Counted from the first letter of the stretch, positions 1 to 14,460 are shown. The stretch is 64,000 bases of DNA from Acanthochromis polyacanthus (GCF_021347895.1 NC_067122.1:13939983-14003982); one strand, 5' to 3'. Translations and numbers: made by a program. The notes: generated from the letters alone by a model not told the origin.

Positions 1-3000
1 GTTGATCTAACATGTTATTTTTCCACAGCAACCCGCTTCACTCTTTGAGATGCAGACATTTTCCACAAGTCCTCCATACTAAATAATGAAAAAGGTCATG
101 GACAGTCGCTTTCCAAATGGACCTAGTGTAAGTATTTACTGATTTTATTTCCAGGATGACATGAAAAAAACTGATCAATACAAAACTGATTTTTATGATT
201 CTTTTTCCTGTTAGCTGCCACTATCATTAAGACTACATGGCTTACTTTTAGGTTGGGACTGAAAGATCACAGTAATGGTTACAAGAATGACTGTTACTTG
301 GTATTCTTTTTCCTCTCTTCTTTCTGTCAGCTAACAGTTATAATTGACATGTCCACTAGAGGTCCTTGTCAGGTAATCAGGTCATAATTGTCCTCAGAAT
401 AAACAAGCAGTGCTCTCTTTTGTTGGCGTGGGTTGCACAGATGGCAATCAACCCATCTTTTTCAACAATCAGCCTGATTTAACTCTTCTTTAAACATCAG
501 ACTGCAGCCATTGCTTGATTTGTGTTCACTGTTCAGTGGCAAACAGTAGTGCAAGTGTAAGAGAGGTGTCCCAAAATTAGGCTACATATATTCACAGATG
601 TCAAGGTAACACTTAATGCCTCTATTTCTATTTCAGCCACATGTTGCTTCAGTTTTTCATTTATTCAGCACAACCTCAAGGTATTCGAAGGCCATTAATA
701 CCTGAATATCTAAGATAATTGCTCTTTCTAGAGCCTCCTGGCTTCATTATCTCTCGTACTATGTAGCACGGTGGTGTTGCTTACTTTGGCAGGAGGCAAT
801 CTGGCCCTGAGGCTATGGGGATTCCTTTCCCCCATGTGTCAGCTAATGTTTACCGAGGCCTGAGGACTGAGGATGGATCACAGGATTTCATAATCCACTG
901 CCCGTACATTGGAGCAAGGGCAAAAAAATAATTCTCTTTGTGTCAACAGTTGTTTCATTCATGGGTAATTTCCCCATAGCTACCCTCATGCTGCAGTCAG
1001 AGATAGAGGCAGAGAGAGAGAGAAAGGAAGAGATAGCAAGAGAGATGTCCACACTCAAGTGCTCTGCTTCCCTGGAAACTGCTTCATAATTTGGTTGTAA
1101 AGCCAGGCTATTTGTATTCCACCTGAGTTGTTCCTTCTCATTCATGTGTTTTAGCCAACCATGTATTTGAATTTATGACAGCTATATAAGTCAAGATGCA
1201 GATGATGTCAGCAGTTCTTTTAAGAGGAGGGGGACATCTCTGGAATCGCTACTCAACAGTTTTCTTCTTGCTCCCTGGGCTCTGGCTATCTTCCAAGACG
1301 TAGTTCAGGATCAATGCACTGTGGAAGTGAACCCTGAATGGCAGCGCTGGTGGTAAAACTCACTCAGACCTGAGCATTGACTGTGAACTCTGAAATGTTA
1401 TATGTGGGATATTTCATATGGTATAAAGCAGCAGTGCCTCTTCTTTAATATTTCTTTTTACTTGTATTTTCTTGTGGTTATAGTTCTCAAATATGGTTAT
1501 CAGACATTAGAAACTGAAATAACAGTTTTTGTTTTTGTTTTAGAATATGTTAAATGATTGTTTACTTTCTCTTTCATAAGACGACATTTGTTCTTCTGTC
1601 TAGTCTTTAATTCATTGTTAGGTCACTTGTGCAATACTGCAGGGTGCTTCTAAATTATGCACTCTGCAACTACCACACACGGACCATTTTTCTTACTACT
1701 GCCCGCCTTATTAAGTTGAGTCAAACAACAGTGGAGCTCGAAACACCTTCTTCCAGCCTCTCCTGCAGCCACACTGTTAAACTTTCCCATCAATATGTGT
1801 TTATACTGCTGTCCTCCTCTGTCCCTCAGTGATCACAAAGGTGGAACAACTCCACACTGTGGGCGAGCCATCATGGCCCTTTGCAGACCTCGGGATGTAC
1901 ATTCAATACACACCCATGTACTTTTTCTCTCTTCAGCTCTTGACTGATATCTGAGCTGCACAGAACTGCAAAAGCAGGATCATCTTAAGGTGGATAAAGA
2001 AGAACTTTCACTATCATAACCCTGTGGATTAACTGGTCCCCTCACTATGCTGATATGGAAGTGCACTGCATTGCAGGCACAGTACATGAGCATTGCAGTC
2101 AGAGTATAAACTGTAAGTCAAAGGTGAATTGTTTGGCACTGTGAATAGGCAACTGATAGTGTTTTGTTAGCTGACGGGTACGCTGGCAGAGGTGTGCACT
2201 CAATACTTCGCTGCTGATGTAAATTACATAATGGAGAAAAGAACAAGTGATGGCAAAACAAATGAAAAACAATGAAATTACCACTGACATCCCATCAATA
2301 GCAACTATAAAGAAATAACAGGAAAATGAAATAGTATAGCAATAACAAGATAGCAGCAACAACATTGACAAAACATTGAAAACATCCTGTACTATTTGTG
2401 ACTACCACTTAGCGTGACTATTTCTATACGTCTAACACACTGTATGCTGCTGTCATGTCACATTGTACTGACTGAGGTTTTGATGAGGAAATAAACAGTC
2501 ACGTCCTCATCCCAGTGGTTATTACAAGTAGAAGAAATATGAAAATGTCTGACAGCTGCAATATCTCCCATTTCCTAGAAAAAAGAAAACAAAAACCAAC
2601 ATTTCTGCAAAGCAACACTGTTAGCGGTTCAATGTAAACAGAATCCAATATTAACACAACTACAATTGATCCTGTTCATTTAAATGGAGCTACAGTTTGT
2701 TTATATGTGATTTACCTTGTCAATTAAAGCTATGCAATTCAATTACGATGGCTAATTTCGGCTACTTTTCCATTTGTATGGTGTGAGTAAAGGACTGGCA
2801 TAGCAAGTTACTACTTTAGAATGACTGGGAGGGCTTGAAAGGCAACAAGAGGATGTTTTCTTTTCCTTCTTGTTCTCCTAATTGGCATGAATTTAACGAC
2901 AAGCCAACTCTGAACATTCTTCTATGATATTCGAAGACTGAAGTTGGAGGTCATATGGGAGCCAGAAAGGTCATGTCTCCTATAGGAAAATACAAGCAAG

Positions 3001-3486
3001 TGACTCTGTATGGTGTCACTTTAGCAGCTCTGAATGAAGCTCACTGTAAAGGTAACCTGATTAGGCATTCCCCCGGCCACGGCAACTTAAAGTGTATCTC
3101 ATAACCTCATACGTCACTGTAGAAGCTGTACTGCTCACCATTGTGCCTAAAACAAATTTTCCGAATAAATCCTTAATCTGTAGTTTATCATGCCAGAAAA
3201 TTCACTAGCCTATAAAGACTATCAATAGCAATACTGTGGCTTTTCCTGTCTATATGAGATAGTTGTGAAATATGGATCTCCATAAAACGGCATCAGAGAC
3301 CCTTCTATGAGAACACATTCATTGATTTAACTCCTGTGTTCTCATGTGTTTCATTAACTTTTGCAAGAAAATGATTGATTTTAACAGTATGAAATCTAGT
3401 TCAGCTAGGGGCAGTGTTAAATTGAATTTAGGTCTCAGGTTGATAGACTATTTGTTTACAGTATTTACACCCAGTGTGGATTATTA
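1..3486. other. Noncoding stretch, no gene seen
   Basis: All six frames are broken into short unremarkable reading frames. The longest are 85-90 codons and have no recognisable domain or splice context. Apart from a purine-rich patch at 1000-1046 the sequence appears unique. I see no transposon end, tRNA or promoter that I can support. Confidence 0.6.
1000..1046. repeat. GA-rich simple repeat
   Basis: An imperfect purine tract of AGAG and AGATAG units, interrupted by AAAGG and GCAAG. It is a low-complexity microsatellite. A spurious minus-strand reading frame (888-1145) runs through it. Confidence 0.8.
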
Positions 3487-3502
3487 TGTGTGTGTGTGTG
3501 TG
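3487..3502. repeat. (TG)8 microsatellite
   Basis: Eight uninterrupted TG units. Two overlapping short plus-strand frames that run through it (MCVCVH-like and MCVCAYG-like starts) are artefacts of the repeat. Confidence 0.9.
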
Positions 3503-3836
3503 CATATGGATGTGAGCAAACAAGTTTATACATGTCAGAGTCAATAGACGTGATGTCTGCAGAGCACTTTGTTTTTCTCACAGTAGGCACCAGATGCAAA
3601 GAGGAAGGCTTGGCGTCATTTTTACCTGCCTCAACCAAACACAGCGACTATATCACATTTCCTGCTACAGTCACCAAGACTAATTTATGTCAAACTGCCA
3701 CCACACTGGTGAGAAGCGACTCGTGAGATGCCACTATAAACAAAGCAGTCTGCAAGTGTAATACCTGAGCAAATCTAAAGATGATGTACAACTCATCCAT
3801 TATAAACCAACAGCAACACGAAAGCGATAATTTAGC

Positions 3837-3858
3837 TTTTTTTTTTTTTTTTTTTTTT
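3837..3858. repeat. T22 homopolymer
   Basis: An uninterrupted run of 22 T. I see no retroposed gene or SINE body beside it, so it is recorded only as a homopolymer. It could be the minus-strand poly(A) of a decayed insertion. Confidence 0.9.
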
Positions 3859-4376
3859 AAAACAAGCAGCAGTGAGGCCGGTGCCCAGCACAGTGACTGC
3901 CCCGCCTGACTGGAAGCTCACAACTCCTCAGTGTTAGATAAGGTTGTAATAAGATATAGTCAAAGCCTGGCAACTAATCTGATATTTCACCTCAGTGAGA
4001 GATAGGAAAGATATAAAAACGTATTAGGAGTGGGCACTAAGAGGATTAGAGTATGGAAACGGATGTGTGCTGGCGTTTTAATCCACTCATGCTTAACCCT
4101 TTCAAGCTGCCCAATCTGCCAGACACAAACAATGATTATTTAGCATTACTTCTGATGGAAGCGTTGCTCTTGTTTCACACCAGTAATTCTCCACACACAA
4201 ACATCCCACCCTCTCTCTTTTAATTTGATTTTGTGTGGGGGGGAAAAAAGGTGAGCAGTGGACTGACAGAGCTCAGGTTTGATTAAGATTCTCTGTCCTG
4301 TGACAACGCTGCATGGGTCTGTCTCCGGTGAATTACTCTGGATTGAAGATTGACATTTGGTGGTTGGTTTAGCAGC

Positions 4377-4378
<2 letters not shown>

Positions 4379-4421
<43 letters not shown>

Positions 4422-4436
4422 GTGTGTGTGTGTGTG
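4379..4436. repeat. (TG)n microsatellite with TATG interruption
   Basis: A TG tract of about 58 bp broken once by two TATG units near 4413-4420. It is long enough to be length-polymorphic. The plus-strand frame starting inside it (4382) encodes alternating Cys-Val and is not a gene. Confidence 0.95.
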
Positions 4437-4589
4437 GCATTTGTTTCCACGTACATTTGTTCAGTCTGAACCTGTGTATCTCTGAGCAGCCACCCACAGA
4501 GCTGCGTCTTTTATGTTTTACATATGTGCGCGTGCACCTAAATGTGTCCCTGTCTGTGTATACACCAAGCGCTTAGTGGCTTACTGCAA

Positions 4590-5290
4590 CCTAATCTCAC
4601 ATAGCCACACTTTGAGGGCGCGAGATTAAGTACGACCAGACTGTAGAGGGCAATTAATCTTCCTTACACATCCAGGCAGCCGCTTTAATTTTGGTGTGGG
4701 CTGATCATTGCCAACATTTGCTGTGTGAAAGGTGAAAAAGCACGTATTTGACCTTTTGACATATGCTAACGCTGATATTAGTTTCAGGGGGACAATAGCA
4801 TCAAGGGGCCTTTCAGGAAGGATCATTGCAGTCCAAATGAAGTCATCACTCTGGGAGAGACAGCTGTTATATGGCGTATGAGTAGTCAAGCCCAAGAACA
4901 GTCCTATTCTGTCAACCAGGTCTGCCCTTAAGAGTGGCACCCGGCAGCCCACCAATCGTCGCTCTCTGTTGGGACATGACCCCCCGCGACAGCGAGCTCT
5001 GAGGAAGCACATGTACCTTACAGAAGGGCACGGCCATTAATAAATCGTAGTCAGTGGTGGGTGGCAGAGACAAGGGGAAATAACAGGTGTCAATCTTCAT
5101 TAAATGTGATCTGCCACCTCTCCAAATTCCAAATTATTCCCCAATTAAGAAGAAAAATGAAGGCGAGGATGCTCCCTGAATTTGACATCCTAATTAATTA
5201 CTTCCTTCACATGAAGAATTGACTCATACTTCATGTCACCTTGGAGCCCTCTCGTGTGTTTTGAATTGCAAAATTAGTCCAGAGAGCTTG
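4590..5290. other. Candidate conserved noncoding element (unverified)
   Basis: This stretch is complex in sequence and free of simple repeats. It contains several homeodomain-type cores, including a double TAATTAATTA near 5192-5201 and an AATTATTCCCCAATTA segment near 5131-5146, plus a CAGGTGTC E-box-like site near 5085. Such composition is typical of teleost developmental enhancers but is not diagnostic. A 128-codon minus-strand frame (4626-5012) crosses it without any recognisable domain and is treated as chance. Confidence 0.25.
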
Positions 5291-7395
5291 CAATGAAATA
5301 AAAGTTTCCCAGATAGGGATGGCTTTAAAATGTTTTGACAACTTATAATAATGTAAAGCTATAATATAATTATCATTTGCTGTTTAATTATGTCTAATGC
5401 ATAACTCAATATGTCAAGGTGTTTTCAAAATACATCATTAGGTGACAGACAGCAGACTGGTTTTGAATGTGCCACAAACTTGATTGTGAGGCTTAAAACT
5501 CCCAACAGCCGTGATGACAGAACTCACTGAAGACATAATTGGATATACCGTGAAATGGGCTCGAGTTTTATTATCAAATCAGTTGTGGTGAATTAAAGCA
5601 GTGTCTTTCATCCTGTCCTCTCATTTGTTATTTAGTTCCCTCATGCCATCCCTCCGGCAATTCTATCCCAGATTGTAACAGGCAATTTCATTCTTACAAT
5701 CAATTACAGGTTGATTGTGAATGGTTTACTGTGAGGGGAAAAATGTGAAAAAGATTGGAAATATGATTTGACTTCCATGGCTAACTGTAGCAATATGAAA
5801 AAAAAAGAAGAAAAAAGTTTTTATGACCATCTCTTGCTGTCCTTCTGTTCCCCTGACACACACAAATCACCACAAATATAAAGCTCTTTACAGGCAGCAC
5901 ACCAGATTTTTGCATAAATTAAACTTTTTCAGAGGAACTAGTGTCCTTGTGAATGGCATAGCGATGGCTTTGCAGCATTACAGATGGCTTGATATGAAGC
6001 AGTCAGAAAAATAAAACTTTTCTCATAATCATGTCTGCAACATGACAAGTGGAAGGGAACACTGTGCATCGTTACAGGATTTGGCTCCTTCCACGTACAG
6101 TTGTACATCACTCGCAGCGCCTCACGCATGCTGAATGTATGTCATTCTAGCTTACAGCCAACATACTCCTTTGGTGCAATTTTTACACTTGGCAGGTTGA
6201 TTAACGCATGTGATGCACTAAATCTGGGTTGCCCAGGAAGCACCATGCTCAATAGAGTGGGACTCAAAATCCTTTTCTTCTTTTGCCTTCTGGCTCCTCA
6301 GGCTCTTACTGTACATCTGCTGGATTTATTTTTCTTTTGATGATCACCACTAAAGAAATATTTGCTCTCTGAAATAACAGCCACACTATGCCATTTGAAT
6401 GTATACATTTCATGAGTGTCTATGTGTGTGCACACTGTCGGCTGCTTCCATTTTTACTGCAATATATGAAATTTGAAAGTTAAATGGCTCACATAACCTT
6501 GCAGAATTGTCTGTAGAACCTCTTGTTCATCGAACACTCGGTAAGCTACAGCACTTCTCAGTCTTCCTGTGTCCCTGACTCAACTGCTTAGCAAATTGTC
6601 AGACAACCTACAAAGAGAATTATGGGCCCTGAGGGGTCTTGGGGAAATTGCACCACTGGCAGTTTTATCTGGGGGAGCTGCAGGGCCTAGACAATGCTTC
6701 ACTTAAGTATGATGACAGACTAGAGGGGATGTACCCAGGCCCTTTCTATAAACTTCACAAAACCCTCACAGCTGAAAACTAAAACTCCTGGCATTCCCTG
6801 CTGAAGTTGTCGCCGTAGGGCAAAAGTCAACTACCGTAAATTTGGCTTATCAGCCAACTTGAAGACAGGAAGCATATATTATTTTCGGATTTGTTCTATT
6901 AGCAAAGTAAATTTAAATATTCCCAACATATAGCTTCATAGTATTTCAGAGATATTTTTCACATTTATTTGCATTGTGACAAGTAACAGTACGTGGAAAT
7001 CATTCATCATAGGTACAGCCGTTTGCACCAAAAAACAAATCAAACTAAAAACCCAGACAGTTGACTTACACGATGACAAACTACAGCCAGCAGGTCGGCG
7101 TGCATTTGCCTTTGATATGTTTACATGCAGTTTGCTCTGGGGGTTCATAACAGAGGAAGATAGACCTCTAAATGCATGCACAACACATTCAGGGGAGCAT
7201 TTTCGCTTTGAAGTGGTTATTAATACACAGACAGAAAATTCCTGCAGGGATCAAGACGAGACGGAAGAAAAGACACAGTAGCACAGTGCTGCTGCGTCCA
7301 AGGAAGCTCATTTTTCTTCCTTTGCTGGGTTAACATGTTGGTTTGATGTTCTTGCTGCTTCCCTGTAATTTGAATTAAACTCTGCACATGATAGC
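5291..7395. other. Noncoding stretch, small hairpin only
   Basis: No gene seen. At 5696-5718 an 8 bp inverted repeat (ACAATCAA / TTGATTGT, 7-base loop) lies in an AT-rich tract with several ATTA and CAAT cores, so 5560-5760 could be a regulatory element. The reading frames of 63-101 codons in this stretch show no domain, biased composition or splice context. Confidence 0.5.
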
Positions 7396-7414
7396 GAGAG
7401 AGAGAGAGAGAGAG
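7396..7414. repeat. (GA)n microsatellite
   Basis: Nine to ten GA units without interruption, flanked by unique sequence. Confidence 0.9.
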
Positions 7415-10400
7415 GGACTATAGATATGAATGAAGGTGTTTGTTACATGTCCCATCACCTGTCACATTTGTGATGAAACTCTGCTCGCAGCTCCTCCTTA
7501 ATACATTTCCCTCTTATTTGTGAAATGTGCTCTGGCTGTGTGTTTCTTTGCAGTGTATGCAGAAGTTTCTCATTAAGCACAGTAATGAACAGGAGTATCA
7601 GCAGCGGGCAAAGTGTTTTATCAAAACCAGGGGCGGAGAAGTGAACCAAGCTACACGGCCTCACTTCTGACACTCAGCAAAGAGCTAAGTAAGTGAACAT
7701 TGGACTTTTCCCTTATTTCAATACTCAGAGTGACAGAGATAAACAGTGGAATGAGGCTGACTGTGTATGTGGTGCTAGTGGAGCCTCTTGCTGCCTGACC
7801 CGTCCATGGTGATGAATAATGAATGAGCAGGACAGAAGCAGTTACCATTTGGAGACAGTTTCCTGATGAATGATTACTGGCTCCATTGGGTCTGTATTTG
7901 CATAGGAGATGAAAATGTCGAGGGGAAGACACATGGCTGTTACAGTAGTGGAGGCTGTAATACTTTTGACTGCTGAGCAGGCAACTCTTCTAATGTTATA
8001 ATCAACTAGCATGGCTGGTCATAAGAGACCACACATAAAACAGAATAACTGAAGATGGGTGAGGGGTGCATGAGGTGACATTTCAAATGAGATGTATTTA
8101 TCTGTAACGCTATTAAATGGGTTGTCTGCTCCAGCAGAAATTCCGATTTATGTTTGTACCATTCTGTACAGCTGTTCCTTTAATAACCACATTCATTACC
8201 AGGCGACAGTTATTAACAGAGCAAAAAGAGGCAAAAAAAAGGTCTGCAACTGAGGTGAGGGGAATTTCTCAGGAAACATATAGACATACAAGATTAATGA
8301 GGTTAAAGATAATGATCTTTTCTTTTGGAGGAAAATGAAACAAAACCAGTTGATTCATCTCGTAGCAGACAGATGAAACCCGACTGCCACTTAGTTTACC
8401 GCAGCAGCCACGCCGCTCTGTAGCAGTCTCTGCTAGTGCTGAAGTGAGGGAGATAAGGATTTCATGGTCATCGCGTCACCTCACAAGGTGGTTGCAGTGC
8501 TGCAAGGGAGGGTACGGCTTCTGTCTGGCCCTGCAGGGTGAGATGAGAAGTGTCCCTGTCAATGTCAGAACTCTGTTTACACCTTAGAGCAGCCACCTAT
8601 GCCACCACTTCTCGCCTCACCACGCAGAATCTCGCTTGGTTTGATCAGCTTTTTGAGTCAGCTTAATCTTGTCAGGCTTGACAATGAAGGCTGATCTCTG
8701 TTCTTCTTAGTGGTGGAATCAGCCTACAGCTCGCCCTATTCAAACAGGGCCCAAGATTCCCCCGGAATCCATAATCATTTCTACGAGGGATTTTTTTGGA
8801 TGTATCAAACATTCTCAAGTAAAAGCAGTGATCTGCATTCATTCCTACCATAAGCTGGCCTGGCTGAATACTAAACGGCCCTGCTAAATTCTGAAGCCCC
8901 CCCTTTTAACGGTGCCTAAGATATGCATAAGGGGGTTGAATAAGAGAGAGAAGTCATCTTCTTTTCTGTGTCGTTGAAAAGAGATGAAGAGACAAGTGCT
9001 CTCAGGGTCGGTTGGAGCGAGGAAAAAGAAAGAGGAAAAGTGCTAGACAGTAAGAGAGAAAGCAGAGAGAGAAGGTGGGAGCCATCATTACCACAAGGCT
9101 ACTTAAAAATCCTCCACTGAGGGCACTTAATAGAACCATTTGTAATAGAGGCTTCCTTTCACTACACACCATGGCTGCAAAGTAAGGAGACGCTCTACAT
9201 GTGGGTGGATGAGTGTAGAGAGCACAGAGTGGCTGTTCTGCCCCCCAGATGTTTGCTTTCTTTGATAGAAAAGAAAGTCAAATGCATTCCAAATGGTATG
9301 CTTTTTTGTCTCTTAGGAATGTAATGAACATTACTTGTCTGGGCCACAATCTGGACCACTCTGCTGTTCTTAGTGGCACCTGTGAGTTACAAGGACAAAT
9401 TGCTTCTATGCTTATTTAAGACTTTCTGAAAATTAGAGTGCTAACTTTCAGCTACCCTGATGTTTACAGGTAATGCAGGATTATATTATATTATATATTT
9501 TTTTAATTTTCACAGTCTCACTCTTGTGTTAATAACATTTTAACAAGAGAATTTACAATAAGCATAAAAATCATTTAAGCAATTCCTCAAAGGGAAAAAA
9601 GCCTACCCCAAAAATCACAAGTTTTAGCCTTTAAACCGAATACTTTCAAGGTAAATGATTATCTTTTTCTTTTGGACTACTGATTGGAAAAAAACACCAC
9701 ACATTACATCAGCCTGAGTACTGAAGCATTAGGAGGGACATTTTTAACTATTTTAAGTGATTAAACTGGTTAATCAGGCATTAGAAGACAAACAAATAAT
9801 AAAGAAAGAAAATCATGAGTTGAAACTATAGTTGTGTGATTGTATATTTCACAATTTGAGATGTATTCCATGCAGGCAGCTCAAGTAACTTCATCTCACC
9901 AAAGACCCTCTAGAGCAAGTCTTGTCACTCAGCAGTCATGTTGGTAATGCCTTTGGGGACAGTTATTTTGAAGTAACAGCTAAACCAAGTCCTTATTTAA
10001 ATAATAAAGACAGATCCATGACTGGAATTCCAATGGCCACTAGGAAGAAAGCAAAATATCTGTCAAATCTGAAAACTCAAAATAAGTTTTGCTAAGCATC
10101 CGGCATCTGGTTCAGCTGTTATAAAGCTGATAACTGACTTCTTGAGGGGAGGGCAGGGGCATGTGTTAAACAGTTTCCCCATCTTTGGTGTTAGGAAATT
10201 CTGTCAGAGTTTTCTATTCAGGATTCTTTACATGGTGAATTAAAATGTCTCTGATCTTACCTAAAGCTAAAGGAGTGTCTATTTGATCGCCCCTGGCAGA
10301 TTTACAGCATTAACTTAAACAACTCTGTCTCCCTAAATTACGCTCCTATAACCTACAATTAAACTACATTGATGTTTCTTAAAAGAACGGAGCATCTAAA

Positions 10401-10968
10401 GCACAAATAAAGTGCTACAGGTGCTCCACTCCAAAACAGGTACAATTATATCTCTGCTTTTTCTGTAGACACGTGGATGGTTTAGCGAGTCACCCAGGAG
10501 ACTGACACTTTTAATTGATCTGTCATAGATGCAGCTCCAGGTGCTCCACTGCCACTCCCCGGGAAACAAGCCCACTTAGTGACATAATATAAGTGAGCGT
10601 ACAGTACACTCAGTATGCTACATCAATTATTTTCTAACAATATCTCCGAACATTGAAAAAAAAACATGCAATGGCAAAAGGTGAAGCCTATTTCTCAACA
10701 GGTATGCTCCATCATCCTCCAGCTTGCCTACCTTGGCCTTTATTAACACTGCAGCTGAACACTGCTGTGTATTTTTCTCTGCTGTGAATTACATATGTTT
10801 TTAGAGGACTGTGGGGGAATAACAATGTGAACAGTTCGATCCCACCGAGTCGGTCTTTTTGGATTGTGGACCTCACATCGCTATACAGTCTCCAGTTCTA
10901 TCACACATGGCATGAATTGAAAGAGTCATTTTTAGGAGACCATACCAATGCATGTTTCAAACTTTTCT
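7415..10968. other. Noncoding stretch with one possible conserved block
   Basis: No gene seen. The part at about 8610-9180 is complex, includes an octamer-like ATATGCATAA (8931-8940), and could be a conserved noncoding element. The rest contains only AT-rich patches, such as TTATAT repeats near 9480-9500, and the motif CAGGTGCTCCACT, which occurs twice (10419-10431 and 10536-10548). Confidence 0.4.
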
Positions 10969-10981
10969 AAAAAAAAAAAAA
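10969..10981. repeat. A13 homopolymer
   Basis: Uninterrupted A run. It produces a lysine string in a spurious 93-codon plus-strand frame (10948-11229). Confidence 0.85.
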
Positions 10982-13900
10982 TCACTTGCCTGGACAAAGC
11001 TACTGTAACATGTGGCAGCAGTAACAATGCAAAGGTGAGACTGCTGAAAGAATATTTAAAGAGACTGAAAACTAAAAAGAGGAGTTGTGCCAGATTTCCA
11101 GTGAGTTACATTTTTTTGTCTTTAGCTATGTCATTCTGGAAAAAAAATAATCATGGAACCAGTGTTAATTTAAGAAACCTTCTGGTGGATAATATTCATC
11201 AACGACCTCTTTTAAGACCCAACATATAAAGACCTTTAAAAATTAATGATTCAAAAGATCTATCTGCTTGAACTATTACACTAATAAGTTTCAACCTGAA
11301 CTTGCTATGAATTGTGTCTGCAAAGTCATATATTTGTTCACTACCCACTGTAACTTATTCAAAAAGCAGCAAGCAGTGAGTAGGAAGGAGTGCATTATTA
11401 ATATAGACTATCCACTGTTGACATCTGTAGATGCTTGGTTAAAAAAAAAAGTGTTTTTGTATTCGACAGTGTCTGACTGGCAATGTTCAAACACCCAGAG
11501 TTCCTAAATGTAAAGTGTATTTACCTTTAAAGGAGAGACTACTTTATTACCGTCAGTATAAACAGATACACAGAGACCCTTTGCTCACCTCTCAATAGAC
11601 ACGAACACCTGTAAACACAGTAACTGTATCATCAGAGATGGTGAGAAGTGCAGCCTCAGATTGCGGAGAAGGCTTTAAAGTGAGTAATAGCAATAACTAG
11701 ACTAGAATGTCTTTTATTGGTGAAACTAACAGTGACGGAATGACTAAAAACCTAAAGACAGCAACTAAAGCGAATTCCAAATCAAAGTTGAAATGAACAA
11801 AATTATTAAACTGGACTCTCTTTTTAAATCTGTCCAACACTCCCAGATGTTGTGTCATTTTTAACATGAAGTTCAGCTAATTGAAGTGACTGAAAATAAT
11901 GTCATGTGTACATCAACATCAACAATAATTAGAAGGGAGAATAAAAGGCTTTCAGTGCACATGTAGCTCGAGAACACAAAGACATTCCTCAACTGTGGAA
12001 TGAATGACTTCCTCTTAAACTGGTGGCATTGCTCAGCTTTGGAACAGTGTTAGACTTACCAAGGGATGACTCATGGATCTGGGTTGTCACCTCTCTTGTT
12101 AATTCTCAACTCATCTAATTTGGGATCCAGCTCAGGGCTATGCCACCTCCAGGATCGTCTCCTCATTCCTCTCTTGTGGGATTCACCTGTGAAGACAAGA
12201 ACAGAAGACGTGTGTGGAGGAGAGTTTTGTTGGGTCATGCAAGGGAAGTATCTACTGTTCAGTGTCTGAGGCAAGAATAGTAAGAGCTGCTCTGTATAAA
12301 ACAGCAGTTAAGGTTCTCTGAGAACCAAAGCGTTCAAGAGTGGTCTCAGGGTTACTAAAACAGATGGATGGGGGAAAAAACAATTCACATACACATGGCA
12401 TTAGTATCACAACACAGAGTAGGCTGAAATGTACCATTAGCACATGGCACAGCAGTATGAAGTTGCCACAATAATATTTCTTCCTTGCCTAAAAACCTCA
12501 GGGAGCAAAAGAAGCACTGAATTCTTGCGTTAACAACCAAGACTGGCTGACCAACACACTGCACCGCTTTACAAAATTTCATACAATTCTGGTGGGAATA
12601 GTCTGTTTTGTTAGTCTATACAGTGTTTCCCCAGCACTAACTTTGCAGCAGAGAGGTTGTTCTCTGCAACAAGACAGCAGTTTGTTTGGTTTTGTTCCCC
12701 ACTTAGCTGAATCTGGTGATTGCCAAAGGTTCCTACCCCTAGTTGAAGAGGCGCAAGAGTGAAGATTGTGGAGAGGTTAAACATCATTGTATAGTGTAGA
12801 AATGTGTCTGAGATGCTGCTGCACAATATCAGTGTCCACAGTGGTTGAATTCATATTGTACATAATTGTACCAACACTGCAATGCCAAGAGAGGCGTAAA
12901 GCAGGAGGATGAAGGTCTGAGTGGTGACGGAGAGTTCAGCCCATCTGACTTTCATTCAGGAGACGAGAATTACTTCAATAAATTGTGTCTTTTTCATTTT
13001 ATGCAACCAGAACAATTTCTTAACCTTTAACAAGAGCTTTATTTTTCTAACATTATCTGTAAAGTAATTGCTTTTATTATAAAAAGCTGTCATTTATAAA
13101 ATGTTGGCATTGGATGTAAAAGATTTTTAATTCTGACCAATGTGAAGAGCTTTCTGCACATGATCTATGGCATTCCTTGTTTTATGAACAGAATTCTGAC
13201 CACATTTTCAAGGAAAATCTATTGAAATGGACTACATTATGCAAAATCAAGGCTTTCATTGGTTTTGAACATAATGTGTCCCTCTGTGTATCTAAAAAAT
13301 TGCAAAACAATGAGAAAAGACCGTCAAAGGTTTTCTTTCCTTTCTTTAAAAAAACAGAAAGTCTCTCTCTGAACAAACTGTTCATGTTTGTATCCTGTTA
13401 TGATGTGACAAAAGGACAAGTGTGGCCTCTTGCTGACTCCTCCTCTTCCTCCTCTGGCTCTTCTCTACAACAAAGATGTGCCATCAGCCCTGGCAATGAA
13501 AGGTTTGATTGGATTTGAAGCTACAGACGCTGAAACTGCCCATTTGGCTGAAATAAGGATATTTTGTTCAGTATTTTGAGCTGAAACTTGAAATACACAT
13601 TCTGGGGAGCTTGTTAGAAATGGGTTTAATATGGCCCATTAAAATGGATTTCACATAACATGCATAGTTATAGATATTGTAAATAAAACAGCTCTTTGTC
13701 AGTTCCAGCAATCCCAATCACAGGAGTCACTTCATATAAATAGCAAAAGCAAATGAGGTAGATGAGAAACGGGTTCAATTAAAAAGATACTATATTATAT
13801 ACAGTAATGAAAATAAACAAACCTTGAAATACTAAAGTGCATATTAAAATATAACAATGTAGGCAATTACAGCAGAGGGACAGCAGAACACTGATCATAG

Positions 13901-14460
13901 TCATTACAGAGCACATTAATAAATATTGTATGTTTTGTGATTTATGGTATAAGTAGAACTTAACTCCAACTTGAAAAAAGAGCAAACACAAAAGATCTGT
14001 CAGCAAAAAATGGTATAAATTACTGTGCTTATAATATCTACGCCTGAAATAAAATGCGAAGTATCAGTTGGCTTGGTTTAAGTAATAAAAATGAGAGCAT
14101 TCCCACTTGCTATTCAACACATTTTGTCAAAATGTGCTTTGCTGCGCTTCCTGTAGTAAAACAGCTTATCTTCAGGCTAAAACAGTTTCACACAGGCAGC
14201 AGAGAAAAAGAAGTATATGCCACAGGTGATTACTGGAGCTAAGGGGTGTGTCAACTTGTCTCCTTCAACTTTGGCCCTTGTTCTGAAGCAGGCGGTTGAG
14301 GTAGCGAGCGGGAGTTGGCTCCACAGGTTGAGCGCAGGGGTTAGATGTCGGAAGCGCTGGGCTCTTGTGGCTTAGAGGCGTAGGTCTGTGCAAGCATGCA
14401 AAATTGGCTGTGAGTTCAAAGAGAATCAGTGAGAGCAGAGAGTTGAGGTGAAACCTGTTA

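Noticed and set aside
4382..4576. Cys/Val-rich plus-strand frame
   Set aside because: It is a translation of the TG microsatellite.
4626..5012. 128-codon minus-strand frame
   Set aside because: No domain, no splice context, mixed composition. It is better explained as chance in a complex noncoding block.
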